Positions 52,346 through 62,100 of a stretch of DNA of 64,000 bases are shown one piece after another (positions within the stretch are counted from its first letter, which is position 1; every line of letters begins with the position of its first letter). Source of the DNA: Pseudaminobacter sp047739745 (lineage in GTDB: Bacteria > Pseudomonadota > Alphaproteobacteria > Rhizobiales > Rhizobiaceae); contig NZ_JBLLVA010000004.1 of assembly GCF_047739745.1 (NCBI RefSeq), positions 239,852 through 303,851 on the forward strand, in the 5' to 3' direction. The translations under genes were made by a program, and so were the position numbers. Under the pieces are notes generated by a model, which saw nothing but the letters and a program-made list of their open reading frames with translations, had not been told where the DNA came from and did no database searches.

Positions 52346-54235
52346 ATGCGGGGCATCGATCGAAGCGAAATCCAACGGGCAGAGCCGAATTTGAGCCTTC
52401 CGAGCAAAAAGGCCGCGCAAGGGGACAAGGGCGAGATCGTCGCCGTCATCCGGCGCATCCTTTCCGAAAACGGCCGCGACTATGTCTGGCAATATGCGTG
52501 GGCAACGCTTTGCCTGGTGGCGATTGCCGGAACGACGGCGTTCAGCGCCTGGATCATGCGCGACGTCATCGACGAGATTTTCTATCGCCAACGCGGCGAT
52601 CTCATCGTGCTGATCTGCCTGGCGATACTGGCGGCCTTCGTGATTCGCGGGCTGGCCAGCTATGCGCAGGCCGTCATTCTGGCCAGGGTCGGCAATAACC
52701 TTGTCGCGCGCTATCAGCGGCGTCTGTTCGATCACCTAATGAAGCTCGGCGTCGGCTTCTTCACCGAAACAAGGTCGGGACAACTGGCCGCGCAGATCAA
52801 CCAGAATGTCGTCGGCATCCGCGATCTCCTGTCGCTGACGCTCACAGCCGTGGCGCGCGACGTGGTTTCGCTGGTGGCTCTGGTAGTCGTCATGGTGATG
52901 CAGGACCCGATGCTGTCGCTGATCGCCTTCCTCATCGGCCCGCCGCTTGTGCTCTCGGTCAACTACCTGATGCGTCGGCTCAGAATGGTGACGCGCCAGG
53001 TCGTGGAGATAAATTCGCAACTGATCGGCGCGATGCAGGAAGCCACGCAAGGTATCGCCGTGGTGAAGGCCTTCACCATGGAGGAGCAGCTTTCGGCGCG
53101 GATGGCCAAGATGATCGACCACGCCGAGGAACGCTCCAACAAGATCGCCCGCGTTTCCGAACGGCTGACACCCATCTCCGAGATACTGGCCGGCCTCGCG
53201 GTGGCGGGCGTCATCGCCTATGCCGGCTATCGCGCCGCCTATGGCGCGCAGCTTCCCGGCGCGGTGTTCTCATTCATCACGGCTCTGATGCTCGCCTATG
53301 ATCCGGCCCGGCGCCTCGCGCGCGTGCAGGTCGGGCTTGAGCGGTCCCTGGTCAACGCCAGGATGATCTACGAGATACTTGATCTCAAGCCGCAACAGGG
53401 CGACGCACCCGAAGCGACCGAACTCAAGGTCGGCAAGGGCGAAGTGCGGTTCGACCACGTCTCCTTTGCCTATGCGCCAAACCTGCCGGTGTTGAGCGGT
53501 GTCAGTTTTGTGGCCGAGGCCGGCAAGACCACCGCCATCGTCGGTGCGTCGGGGGCGGGAAAATCGACGCTGACCGCGCTGCTCGAGCGCTTCTACGACG
53601 TCGATCACGGATCGATCCGCATCGACGGCCAGGATATCTCGAAGGTCACCAAGAAGTCTCTGCGCGGCGCGATCGCCTATGTTTCGCAGCAGCCCTACCT
53701 CTTCGAAGGCACAATCGCCGACAATATCCGCTACGGACGCGAAGATGCGAGCGATGCCGAGATCAGGCATGCGGCGGAGCTTGCGGCCGCCGACGGGTTT
53801 ATCCGCCAGCAGCCGCAGGGGTACGACACGCAGGTCGGCGAAAATGGCATCACTCTTTCCGGCGGCCAGCGCCAGCGCATATCGATCGCCCGCGCCATCG
53901 TCCGGCAAGCCCCGATATTGCTGCTCGATGAAGCGACCTCAGCGCTCGACAATGATTCGGAAGCGCGCGTGCAGGAGGCGCTCGCCACCGTCAGGGCGGG
54001 GCGTACCACCATCGTTATCGCCCATCGGCTCTCGACGGTGATCAACGCCGACCGCATCATCGTGCTGGAAGACGGCAGATTGATCGAGGAAGGCACGCAC
54101 CAGTCGCTGATCGCCAATCCGCATGGCGTCTACGCCCGCTTCCATCGGCTGCAAAGCCAGAAGGGTCTCGGCCTGGTTGATGACGTGAAGCCCGCCGACA
54201 AGACAATCGACATCACAGGAAAGAAAAGCGCATGA
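52346..54235 (+). CDS. ABC exporter, MsbA/ExsA-like half transporter
   Basis: Fused permease-ATPase of 629 residues. Six membrane helices (about 45-340) are followed by an ATPase with Walker A GASGAGKST, signature LSGGQRQRISIARAI, Walker B LLLDEATSALD and the switch His AHRLST. It is like MsbA lipid flippases; ExsA, encoded beside the exo genes in Sinorhizobium, belongs to the same group. The stop overlaps the dapB start in ATGA, an odd coupling of an exporter with a lysine-pathway gene. The substrate is unknown. Confidence 0.85.
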   Translation: MRGIDRSEIQRAEPNLSLPSKKAAQGDKGEIVAVIRRILSENGRDYVWQYAWATLCLVAIAGTTAFSAWIMRDVIDEIFYRQRGDLIVLICLAILAAFVIRGLASYAQAVILARVGNNLVARYQRRLFDHLMKLGVGFFTETRSGQLAAQINQNVVGIRDLLSLTLTAVARDVVSLVALVVVMVMQDPMLSLIAFLIGPPLVLSVNYLMRRLRMVTRQVVEINSQLIGAMQEATQGIAVVKAFTMEEQLSARMAKMIDHAEERSNKIARVSERLTPISEILAGLAVAGVIAYAGYRAAYGAQLPGAVFSFITALMLAYDPARRLARVQVGLERSLVNARMIYEILDLKPQQGDAPEATELKVGKGEVRFDHVSFAYAPNLPVLSGVSFVAEAGKTTAIVGASGAGKSTLTALLERFYDVDHGSIRIDGQDISKVTKKSLRGAIAYVSQQPYLFEGTIADNIRYGREDASDAEIRHAAELAAADGFIRQQPQGYDTQVGENGITLSGGQRQRISIARAIVRQAPILLLDEATSALDNDSEARVQEALATVRAGRTTIVIAHRLSTVINADRIIVLEDGRLIEEGTHQSLIANPHGVYARFHRLQSQKGLGLVDDVKPADKTIDITGKKSA

Positions 54236-55041
54236 GCGACATGGGTCTCGTCGTCGTCGGAGCAGCCGGCCGTATGGGCCAGACGCTGATCCGCGCCATC
54301 AACGCCATCGAAGGCGCAACACTTGCGGGCGCCATCGAGCGCCCGGGCTCGCCCTTCATCGGCCGGGACGCCGGTGAACTTGCCGGCATCGGGATCCTCA
54401 ACGTTCCGATCACCGACGATCCGCTGCCGGCCTTCGCCAAGGCCGATGGCGTGATCGACTTCAGCACGCCAGCGGCGGGCGTCGAATTTTCCGGCTATGC
54501 CGCACAGGCGCGCATCGTCCATGTGATCGGCACAACCGGCTTCTCGACCGAGGACGACGCCAAGATCGCTGCCGCGGCGCGTCATGCCACCATCGTCAAG
54601 TCCGGCAATATGAGCCTCGGCGTTAACCTGCTCTGCATATTGGTCGAACAGGCGGCGCGGGCGCTTGGCCCGGACGATTTCGACATTGAAGTCCTCGAAA
54701 TGCATCACCGACATAAGGTCGACGCGCCTTCCGGCACCGCGCTCCTGCTTGGAGATGCGGCAGCGGCCGGACGCGGCATCGATCTCAGGGAAAACAGCGT
54801 GCGCGTGCGCGACGGCTATACAGGCCCGCGCGAAGCCGGCTCGATCGGCTTTGCCACGCTGCGCGGCGGCTCAGTGGTCGGCGATCATTCCGTCATCCTC
54901 GCCGGCACTGGCGAGCGCATCACGCTGGCGCACAATGCCGAAGACCGGGCGATCTTTGCCCGCGGCGCGGTCAAGGCTGCGCTTTGGGCACGCGGCAGGA
55001 AGCCCGGCCTTTATTCGATGCGTGACGTGCTCGGCCTGTAG
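54232..55041 (+). CDS. dapB: 4-hydroxy-tetrahydrodipicolinate reductase
   Basis: NAD(P)H reductase of 269 residues in the diaminopimelate/lysine pathway. The nucleotide loop is VVGAAGRMGQTLI; the catalytic segment EMHHRHKVDAPSGTALLLG is intact, with the two catalytic His residues and Lys. The length is standard. It is translationally coupled to the ABC exporter and followed after 29 bases by gpmA. Confidence 0.96.
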   Translation: MSDMGLVVVGAAGRMGQTLIRAINAIEGATLAGAIERPGSPFIGRDAGELAGIGILNVPITDDPLPAFAKADGVIDFSTPAAGVEFSGYAAQARIVHVIGTTGFSTEDDAKIAAAARHATIVKSGNMSLGVNLLCILVEQAARALGPDDFDIEVLEMHHRHKVDAPSGTALLLGDAAAAGRGIDLRENSVRVRDGYTGPREAGSIGFATLRGGSVVGDHSVILAGTGERITLAHNAEDRAIFARGAVKAALWARGRKPGLYSMRDVLGL

Positions 55042-55070
55042 TGAGCCAGTTCATACCCAAGGAGTAAAAC

Positions 55071-55691
55071 ATGACCGGAACCCTCGTGCTTGTCCGTCAC
55101 GGCCAGAGCGAATGGAACCTGAAGAACCTGTTCACCGGCTGGCGCGATGTCGACTTGAGCGAACAGGGGGTCAGGGAAGCCAAGGCGGCCGGCGCCAGAC
55201 TTGCCGCGCACGGGCTGAAATTCGATATCGCCTTCACCTCGGCCCTGATGCGTGCTCAGAAGACATGCCAGCACATTCTCGACGCCACCGGCCAGAGCGA
55301 TCTCACGACGATCCGCGACAAGGCGCTCAACGAGCGCGACTATGGCGACCTCAACGGGCTCAACAAGGACGATGCGCGCGCCAAATGGGGCGCGGAGCAG
55401 GTGCATGTCTGGCGCCGTTCCTACGATACGCCGCCGCCCGCAGGTGAAAGCCTGAAGGATACCGGCGCGCGCGTCTGGCCCTATTATATGCACGACATGC
55501 AGCCGCATGTGCTGCGCGGCGAAACGGTTCTGGTGGCCGCGCACGGCAACTCGCTGCGCGCGCTGATCATGGCTCTTGAGGGCATATCGGGCGAGGAGAT
55601 CGTCAAGCTCGAACTCGGCACCGGCGTGCCGATCGTCTACAAGCTCAACGCTGATTCGACCGTCGCCTCGAAAACCATCCTCTCGGCGTAG
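55071..55691 (+). CDS. gpmA: 2,3-bisphosphoglycerate-dependent phosphoglycerate mutase
   Basis: Glycolytic/gluconeogenic mutase of 206 residues interconverting 3- and 2-phosphoglycerate. It has the catalytic His in LVRHGQSEWNLKNLFTGW, ALNERDYGDLNGLNKDD, and the second His in AAHGNSLRALI. It is shorter than the 250-residue E. coli enzyme, as is normal in alphaproteobacteria. AAGGAG precedes the ATG. The enzyme also links the serine cycle (2-phosphoglycerate) to sugar synthesis. Confidence 0.96.
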   Translation: MTGTLVLVRHGQSEWNLKNLFTGWRDVDLSEQGVREAKAAGARLAAHGLKFDIAFTSALMRAQKTCQHILDATGQSDLTTIRDKALNERDYGDLNGLNKDDARAKWGAEQVHVWRRSYDTPPPAGESLKDTGARVWPYYMHDMQPHVLRGETVLVAAHGNSLRALIMALEGISGEEIVKLELGTGVPIVYKLNADSTVASKTILSA

Positions 55692-55870
55692 GCCCAAGGC
55701 GATTGTTTGCCAGGTAGCGCAAGCGGCGGCGCGTCCGTGGCTGTACGCAAACGCTGCTTGCGTGATGCGGCTTATTTCGCCACATGGGGTAAAGTTCTGT
55801 TCGAGCGTGATGTTTCGCCAAAATCCGCGTTGACACCGCCGCGCCGCCCGCTTACATCAGCGGCGCACCT

Positions 55871-55955
55871 GCCCAGGTGGCGGAATTGGTAGACGCGCAC
55901 GGTTCAGGTCCGTGTGCCGCGAGGCGTGGAGGTTCGAGTCCTCTCCTGGGCACCA
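55871..55955 (+). tRNA. tRNA-Leu (CAG)
   Basis: An 85-base cloverleaf with acceptor arms GCCCAGG and CCTGGGC, discriminator A and encoded CCA. The anticodon loop TTCAGGT gives CAG. The D-arm GGCGGAATTGGTAGACGC is the typical leucine D-arm, a long variable arm follows (TGCCGCGAGGCG), and the T-arm contains GGTTCGAGTCC. A terminator stands 12 bases downstream. Confidence 0.97.
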
Positions 55956-55967
55956 AACGCCGGAATC

Positions 55968-55990
55968 CCCGCCCACGAGGCGGGTTTTTC
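55968..55990 (+). terminator. Rho-independent terminator of tRNA-Leu
   Basis: CCCGCC, loop CACGA, GGCGGG, then TTTTT: a textbook intrinsic terminator, the clearest in the window. Confidence 0.9.
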
Positions 55991-56040
55991 ATATCAGGGA
56001 CCGACATCGCTTCGCCGGTCCCAAATTCAGAGTAGCCGTC

Positions 56041-56499
56041 GTGAGCCTCGAATCGGTCCGCTCGTTCTTTGCCGAGCACGATCCCGAAATAGCAGTCCTG
56101 GTGACAGAGGCGAGTTCCGCCACAGTGCCCCTCGCCGCCGAGGCACATGGCGTTGCGCCGGAGCAGATCGCCAAGACCATCTGCCTGCGCGTCGGCGACA
56201 CGATCATGCTGATCGTGACAGGCGGCATGGCGCGCCTCGACAACCGGAAATTCAAGGACCGCTTCGGCGGCAAGGCGCGCATGCTCGATGCCGAACAGGT
56301 GGTGGAGGTCACCAGCCATCCGGTCGGCGGTGTGTGTCCCTTCGGTCTGCCGGCCCCGCTGCCTATCTACTGCGACGTGTCGCTGCGCGCCTTCGACGAA
56401 GTCGTTCCCGCCGCGGGAGCCACCAACGCAGCCGTCCGCATCAACCCCGAGCGCATGGCCAAGCTGGTCGATGCCCAGTGGGTCGACGTTTGCCAATAG
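56041..56499 (+). CDS. YbaK/EbsC-like aminoacyl-tRNA editing protein
   Basis: Protein of 152 residues with the YbaK/prolyl-tRNA-synthetase-associated fold: SVRSFFAEHDP at the start, EAHGVAPEQIAKTICLRVG, the conserved KxxFGGKARML stretch and VGGVCPFGLP. Such proteins clear mischarged tRNA, usually Cys- or Ala-tRNA(Pro), in the cytosol. I start at GTG 56041 since the open frame upstream overlaps the tRNA terminator. Confidence 0.85.
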   Translation: MSLESVRSFFAEHDPEIAVLVTEASSATVPLAAEAHGVAPEQIAKTICLRVGDTIMLIVTGGMARLDNRKFKDRFGGKARMLDAEQVVEVTSHPVGGVCPFGLPAPLPIYCDVSLRAFDEVVPAAGATNAAVRINPERMAKLVDAQWVDVCQ

Positions 56500-56693
56500 G
56501 AGCCTTAAGCGGTTCACTCGCTTAGCCAGACAGGTTCTACTTTAGCGCGAAATGCGTGACTCTGCGCCAACTCTCCATTGACGAGAAAGATTCATTCCTG
56601 TCGTTACTGTTCGGCTGATCGACAAGCGATTCGGCCTGCCTGACCTGAAACCGTCCCTGATTTGCGGACACTGGACTTAGCGGGAAAGTTATC

Positions 56694-57014
56694 GTGGCTT
56701 GGGTATACTTGTTTTTTGCCGGAATTTTTGAGGTCGTGTGGTCCTCGACCATGAAGCAATCGGAGGGCTTCACCAAGCTCGGACCATCCATCGTCACCGG
56801 CGTTACCATGCTGATCAGCCTGTGGCTTCTCGCCATCGCCATGCGCACGCTGCCGCTCGGAACGGCCTATGCGATCTGGACCGGGATCGGCGCCGTCGGC
56901 GCCTTCATCGTCGGTATCGCGATTTTCGGTGAAGCGGCGACCTTCATGCGGATCGCCAGTGTCGGTCTGATTATCGCCGGCCTGATCGGACTCAAGCTCA
57001 GCTCCGGCCATTGA
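56694..57014 (+). CDS. sugE: SMR-family exporter (SugE/Gdx type)
   Basis: Four-helix membrane protein of 106 residues. The essential Glu lies in FFAGIFEVVWSSTMKQSEGF, and LPLGTAYAIWTGIGAVGAFIVGI is the Gdx/SugE signature rather than EmrE. Members export guanidinium or quaternary ammonium compounds. It starts with GTG 56694. I looked for a ykkC-type guanidine riboswitch in the 194-base gap upstream and did not find a convincing one. Confidence 0.9.
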   Translation: MAWVYLFFAGIFEVVWSSTMKQSEGFTKLGPSIVTGVTMLISLWLLAIAMRTLPLGTAYAIWTGIGAVGAFIVGIAIFGEAATFMRIASVGLIIAGLIGLKLSSGH

Positions 57015-57140
57015 GCCGATCCAAGGGCTTTCGCGCAGTTCGCATTCCAGCAACCTTTGCTGTCTATTTTAGGCCACATGTCGACCGGAATTCTCGCCCA
57101 AGAGAGCGGAGGCTCGCCGCGCAACGCTTTCTTTCCGTTG

Positions 57141-57159
57141 CACAATCCCCTAGATTGTG
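57141..57159. promoter_or_regulatory. Palindrome upstream of tamA
   Basis: CACAATC and GATTGTG flank a five-base spacer (CCCTA), 84 bases before the tamA start. Size and place fit an operator; no regulator is known to me for this sequence. The remaining intergenic bases (57015-57242) show nothing else. Confidence 0.4.
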
Positions 57160-57242
57160 GCCAATCTCCTGGGGGCGGAGCTTTTTTTCGAGGCGCGCGG
57201 GTTGGACGCGTGTGGCCGGTTCGACCGCGTGCGGGAGCTTGA

Positions 57243-59168
57243 GTGAGCGTTTTTTCGTCCAGTATCTTGCGGGGCATCTGCCTGCTTTCCGGCATTGGCC
57301 TCGCAGTCGGCCTGGTCCAGCCGGCATCGGCGTTCGAGCTGTTCGGCATCAAGCTCTTCGAGAGCAAGAAGGCGGATGACGCAGAAGACATCATCGGCGA
57401 TCCGCAGAGTTACACCGTAGACTTTGCGGTTTCCGGCGAAAACAACGGCCTCGAAAAGAGGCTGAAGAACAGCTCCACGCTATGGAAGGATCGTGAAAAA
57501 CCGGCTTCCGGCGCCGCGGGCCTGCTGGCCAAGGCGCGAGGCGACTATCGCAGGCTGCTCGCCGCGCTCTACGGCGAGGGCCGCTATGGCGGCACCATCA
57601 GCATTCTGGTCGATGGGCAGCAAGCTGCCGACCTGCCGCCTGATGCCGCCCTGCCCGATCCGGCCGCCATTCGCGTCGTAGTCGATCCCGGCCCGGAGTT
57701 CCTTTTCGGCGAGACCAGCATCATAAACCGCGCACCGCCGCCCACTTGGCGCCGCGACGAGGTGGAGCTGCCGGAGGACGAAGGGTTCGCGCCCGGCCAG
57801 CTTGCGCGCTCAGGCGTCATCCTCCAGGCCGAACGCCTTTCGGTGGAAGCATGGCGCCAGCAGGGCCATGCCAAGGCGAAGGTGGCCGATCGCCTGGTCG
57901 AGGCCGTTCACGATCGCAATGTCGTCAATGCCACCCTGACTCTCGATCCGGGCAGAAAGGCCTATTATGGGCCGGTCACCGTCGAAGGTACGGAACGCAT
58001 CGACCCCAAGTTCCTGGCCTGGATGACCGGCCTGAAAGCCGGCGAGGAATACGATCCGGACGATCTGGACAGGGCAAGCAAGCGGCTTGGCCGCCTCGAC
58101 GTGTTTCGCGCCATGCGCTTCCAGGAGGCCGACGAAATCCGCAGCGACGGACTGCTGCCGATCAGCCTTGTCGTGCAAGAACGCTTGCCGCGGCGCTTCG
58201 GTGTCGGCGGCAGCTATTCCACGCTCGACGGCGCCGGGCTCGAAGCCTACTGGTTGCATCGCAATCTGTTCGGCAGGGCCGAGCGCCTGCGCCTGGAAGC
58301 CAAGGTCGCCGGCATGGGCAACACGCTGAAGCCGGAGGACTTCACCTACCGGCTTGGCGCGACATTCACCAAGCCCGGCATCTACACGCCCGATACGGAT
58401 TTCGTCGCCTCGCTGATCGGCGATCGCGAGGTTCTGGAGCCCTATACCCGCACCGCAGTGACCGCAGAGGTCGGGTTCACGCATCTGTTCACTGAGGAGC
58501 TTTCGGCCCGCGCCGCGCTGACCGGCGGCGTTTCGCGTTTCGAGGATAATGTTTTCGGGCGGCGCGATTTTTCCAATGTCGGACTGCTCGGGGGCATCAC
58601 CTATGACAGCCGCGACAACAAGGTCGATGCGACCGAAGGTTATTTCGTCGAGGCCATCCTCGAACCTTTCTACGAGTTCAACTACGGCAATGCCATCGGG
58701 CGCTTCACCGCCGAGGGCCGCGCCTATTACGGTTTCGGCGACGGTGACCGCGTGGTTCTTGCCGGCCGCGTGAAGATCGGCAGCATCGCCGGTGCGCCCA
58801 TCGACGAAATCGCGCCGGACAAGCTGTTCTTCGCTGGCGGCGGCGGTTCGGTGCGCGGCTATGCCTATCGCAATATCGGCATTGAGACGCCGAACGGCGT
58901 GGTCGGCGGTCGCTCGCTGATCGAGGGCTCGGCCGAACTGCGCGCCAGGGTCACAGACAGCATCGGCGTCGTCGGCTTTGTCGACGCCGGCTATGTCGGG
59001 GCCGACACCTTCCCGCAATTTTCGGAGGATCTGCGTCTGGGCGTCGGCGGGGGCTTGCGCTATCTCACCGGTCTCGGACCGATCAGGCTCGATGCGGCGG
59101 TGCCGCTCGATCCTCGCCCGGGCGATCCCGATTTCGCCTTCTATGTCGGAATAGGACAAGCGTTTTGA
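57243..59168 (+). CDS. tamA: TamA, outer-membrane translocation and assembly barrel
   Basis: BamA-superfamily protein of 641 residues. A signal region ends PASAFELFGIKLF; POTRA-like domains (about 40-270) precede a C-terminal barrel (about 310-641) with the lid-lock motif GGSVRGY in FFAGGGGSVRGYAYRN, and the final residue is Phe, as outer-membrane barrels require. The N-terminal start ELFGIKLF is typical of alphaproteobacterial TamA. It starts with GTG 57243 and shares an ATGA-like overlap with tamB, its periplasm-spanning partner. Confidence 0.93.
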   Translation: MSVFSSSILRGICLLSGIGLAVGLVQPASAFELFGIKLFESKKADDAEDIIGDPQSYTVDFAVSGENNGLEKRLKNSSTLWKDREKPASGAAGLLAKARGDYRRLLAALYGEGRYGGTISILVDGQQAADLPPDAALPDPAAIRVVVDPGPEFLFGETSIINRAPPPTWRRDEVELPEDEGFAPGQLARSGVILQAERLSVEAWRQQGHAKAKVADRLVEAVHDRNVVNATLTLDPGRKAYYGPVTVEGTERIDPKFLAWMTGLKAGEEYDPDDLDRASKRLGRLDVFRAMRFQEADEIRSDGLLPISLVVQERLPRRFGVGGSYSTLDGAGLEAYWLHRNLFGRAERLRLEAKVAGMGNTLKPEDFTYRLGATFTKPGIYTPDTDFVASLIGDREVLEPYTRTAVTAEVGFTHLFTEELSARAALTGGVSRFEDNVFGRRDFSNVGLLGGITYDSRDNKVDATEGYFVEAILEPFYEFNYGNAIGRFTAEGRAYYGFGDGDRVVLAGRVKIGSIAGAPIDEIAPDKLFFAGGGGSVRGYAYRNIGIETPNGVVGGRSLIEGSAELRARVTDSIGVVGFVDAGYVGADTFPQFSEDLRLGVGGGLRYLTGLGPIRLDAAVPLDPRPGDPDFAFYVGIGQAF

Positions 59169-62100
59169 TCCGGATCTTTCTGACCATCGTGCTTTTCGTC
59201 CTTGCGTTTCCGGTTTTCGCGCAAGACACGGAGCAGGCCGACCGTTCTTATTTCATCGGCTTCGTCGAGGACCAGCTTTCCAGCCCGAACCGCCAGATCC
59301 GCATCAACAATATCCAGGGCGTGCTGTCGTCCAACGCCACCATTGGCGAGATCACCATCGCCGACCGCGACGGGGTTTGGCTGCGCATCGTCAATGCCCG
59401 TATCGTATGGACCCGCTCGGCGCTGCTTCTCGGCCGGCTCGACATCGACACGCTCTCGGCCGATCGCATCGACGTGCTGCGCAAGCCGCTGCCCGACGAA
59501 AGTGCGCCCGCACCCGAGGCCGGCGGCTTTCAAATCCCGGAACTGCCCATTTCGGTGTCGCTCGATGCGCTCGAGGTGCCTCACGTCACCTTCGGCCAGG
59601 ACGTGTTCGGCCTGGCTTCCGAAATGGCAATCACCGGACGCCTGCAGCTGGCGGGCGGCTCCCTCGACACGGCTCTCAACGTCACGCGGCTGGACGGCCC
59701 CGGCGGCCAGCTTGCGCTCAGCGCCGCTTACGCCAATGCGAGCCAGGTGCTCAACCTCGACCTCAAGCTCGACGAGCCGGCGAACGGCGTCGTCGCCAAC
59801 CTCCTCAACATCGAGGGCCGACCGCCGGTGGCGCTCGCCCTGCAAGGCAAAGGCCCGCTCGCCGAGCTCGACCTGGCGCTGACGCTCGACGCGGACGCCG
59901 AACGTGTGCTGACCGGCACGACACAGCTTCGCCGCCAGGCCGACGGCCTTGCCTTCACCACCAATGTAGAGGGCCCGATCACCCGGCTGATCTCGCCGCG
60001 CTTCCGCGAATTTTTCGGCTCCAACACCACTCTTCAAGCTGCCGGCCTGGTCAAGGACGCCGGCGGCATGGTTCTGGAAAATCTCGACCTCGAAAGCGCG
60101 GCCCTCAAGGTGCAGGCTGCGGCCGAGACCGCCGCCGACGGCTTTCTCCAGCGCCTGATGCTGGACGCCAATATCGACAACGGCACGAACGAAAAAGTGC
60201 TTTTGCCGGTGCCCGGCGAAAACACTGTTCAGCGCGCCAATGTGAAGCTCGCCTTCGGCGACCGAGCAGGCGACGAGTGGTCCGGCTCGATCAGGATCGA
60301 CGACCTCGCTACCGAAACCTTTTCGTCGAGGTCGGTCGAAATCCTGCTCTCTGGACTGGCGCAGAACATCGCAACGCCGGCTGAGCGCCACATCACCTTC
60401 GCCGCGACCGGCGGCGCCTCCGGCATCGTCGCCACTCGCGCCGATGTCACCGAAGCGCTGGGCGACCGCATCACGCTGGATGTCGCCGGTGAGTGGACCG
60501 CCAACACACCGATAAAGCTTGCCAAGGCGCTGGTCGCCGCGAAGAGCGTCAACCTGTCGCTTGCCGGCGATATCGCCGAATATGCCTTCAAGGGCGATAT
60601 CGGCGTCCAGGCGAGCACGCTCGCCCCGTTCTCCGCGCTTGCCGGACGCGACCTTTCCGGCGGCATCGATCTTGCCGCCAAAGGCGAATTGCAGCCGCTG
60701 ACGGGAGGCTTCGATCTCGCGCTCGACGGCACGGCCACCGGCCTCGGCATTGACAGTCCGGCCGTGGATAACCTGCTTGAAGGCGAGACCCGGATCACCG
60801 GCGGCATCGCTCGCGGCGAAGCCGGGCTGGTGGCGCGCCAGCTTCGCCTTTTCAACGATCAGGTGACGCTGGCGGCGGATGGCAGCTTCGCCACCGGTGC
60901 GGCGAATTTCGGCTTCGACGTTTCGTTAAGCGACCTGGCATTGGTCTCGGAGAAGGCTTCCGGAAAGCTGACCGCCAAGGGCCGTGCCGCTGGCAGCGAC
61001 GGCCTTATCGGCCTCACCTTCGGTGCGGAGGTGCCGACCGGCGCTCTGGTCGGCAAGACATTGAAGGATGCGGTGATCGGCTTCGAGGGCACCTTGCAGG
61101 AAGGCGACCTCAATGGACAGCTGACCGGCAACGCCTTCCTTGACGGCGTGCGGGTGGAACTGGCATCTGCCTTGGCCTTGACCGAGGCCGAGCGGCGGCT
61201 TGGTGATCTTCGCTTCACCGCCGGCGGCGCGAAGATCACCGGTGACGTTACCCAGACGAAGAGCGGTCTTCTCGAGGGCAATCTGTCGTTGGCCGCAGCC
61301 GACGTGTCGACAGCGGCGGCCCTTCTGCTGCGCGGGGCAAAGGGCGCGGTCAATGCCGACATCGTGCTGAGCCACGAGAACAGCAGGCAGAACGCCACCA
61401 TCCGCGCCGATGTCGACGCGCTGACCATAGACACGATCAGGCTCGGCAAGGCCGAGCTCAATGCCACCGTGGCCGATCTGTTCAACGTCCCGATCGCCGA
61501 TGGAACGCTCGATGCGCGCGATATTTCGGCTGGCGGCATCGATGTCTCAGAATTGCAGGCGACGGCCCGCCAGGAGGGGCAGACGACCAATTTCAAGGCG
61601 GATGCAACGCTCAAGAACGGCACCAGGGCAACAGCGGCCGGCGCCTTGTCGCCAATAGAAGGCGGCTACCGGTTGGCGCTTCAGACCGCCGAGGTGACAC
61701 AGGGCAGCCTTGCCGCCCGCCTCATCGAGCCGGCCGCCTTGCAGATGCGCGGCCAGACCATCAGCATCGACAATCTGTTGCTCGATGTCGGCGGCGGACG
61801 CCTCAGCGCGCGTGGCGAGATCGCCGACAAGCTCGACCTTGACGTCGATATCAGCAATCTGCCGCTGGCGATCGCCAACACGATGAAGCCCGACCTGGCG
61901 CTCGCCGGCACCGTCAACGGCAAGGCCGCAATCGGCGGCACGCGCACCAGCCCAGACATAAGCTTCACCGCGCAAGGCCGCGGGATAGCGGCGGCGGCGC
62001 TGCGGCAGGCGGGGCTGAAATCGATCAATCTCGATGCCGACGGCACCTCCAGCGCAAGCCGGCTCAACGTCAAGGCTGCAATTACCAGCCCTGAAGGTCT

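Noticed and set aside
56500..56693. Guanidine (ykkC/mini-ykkC) riboswitch upstream of sugE
   Set aside because: No pair of ACGR-loop hairpins or ykkC core could be drawn; only scattered ACGA occurrences.
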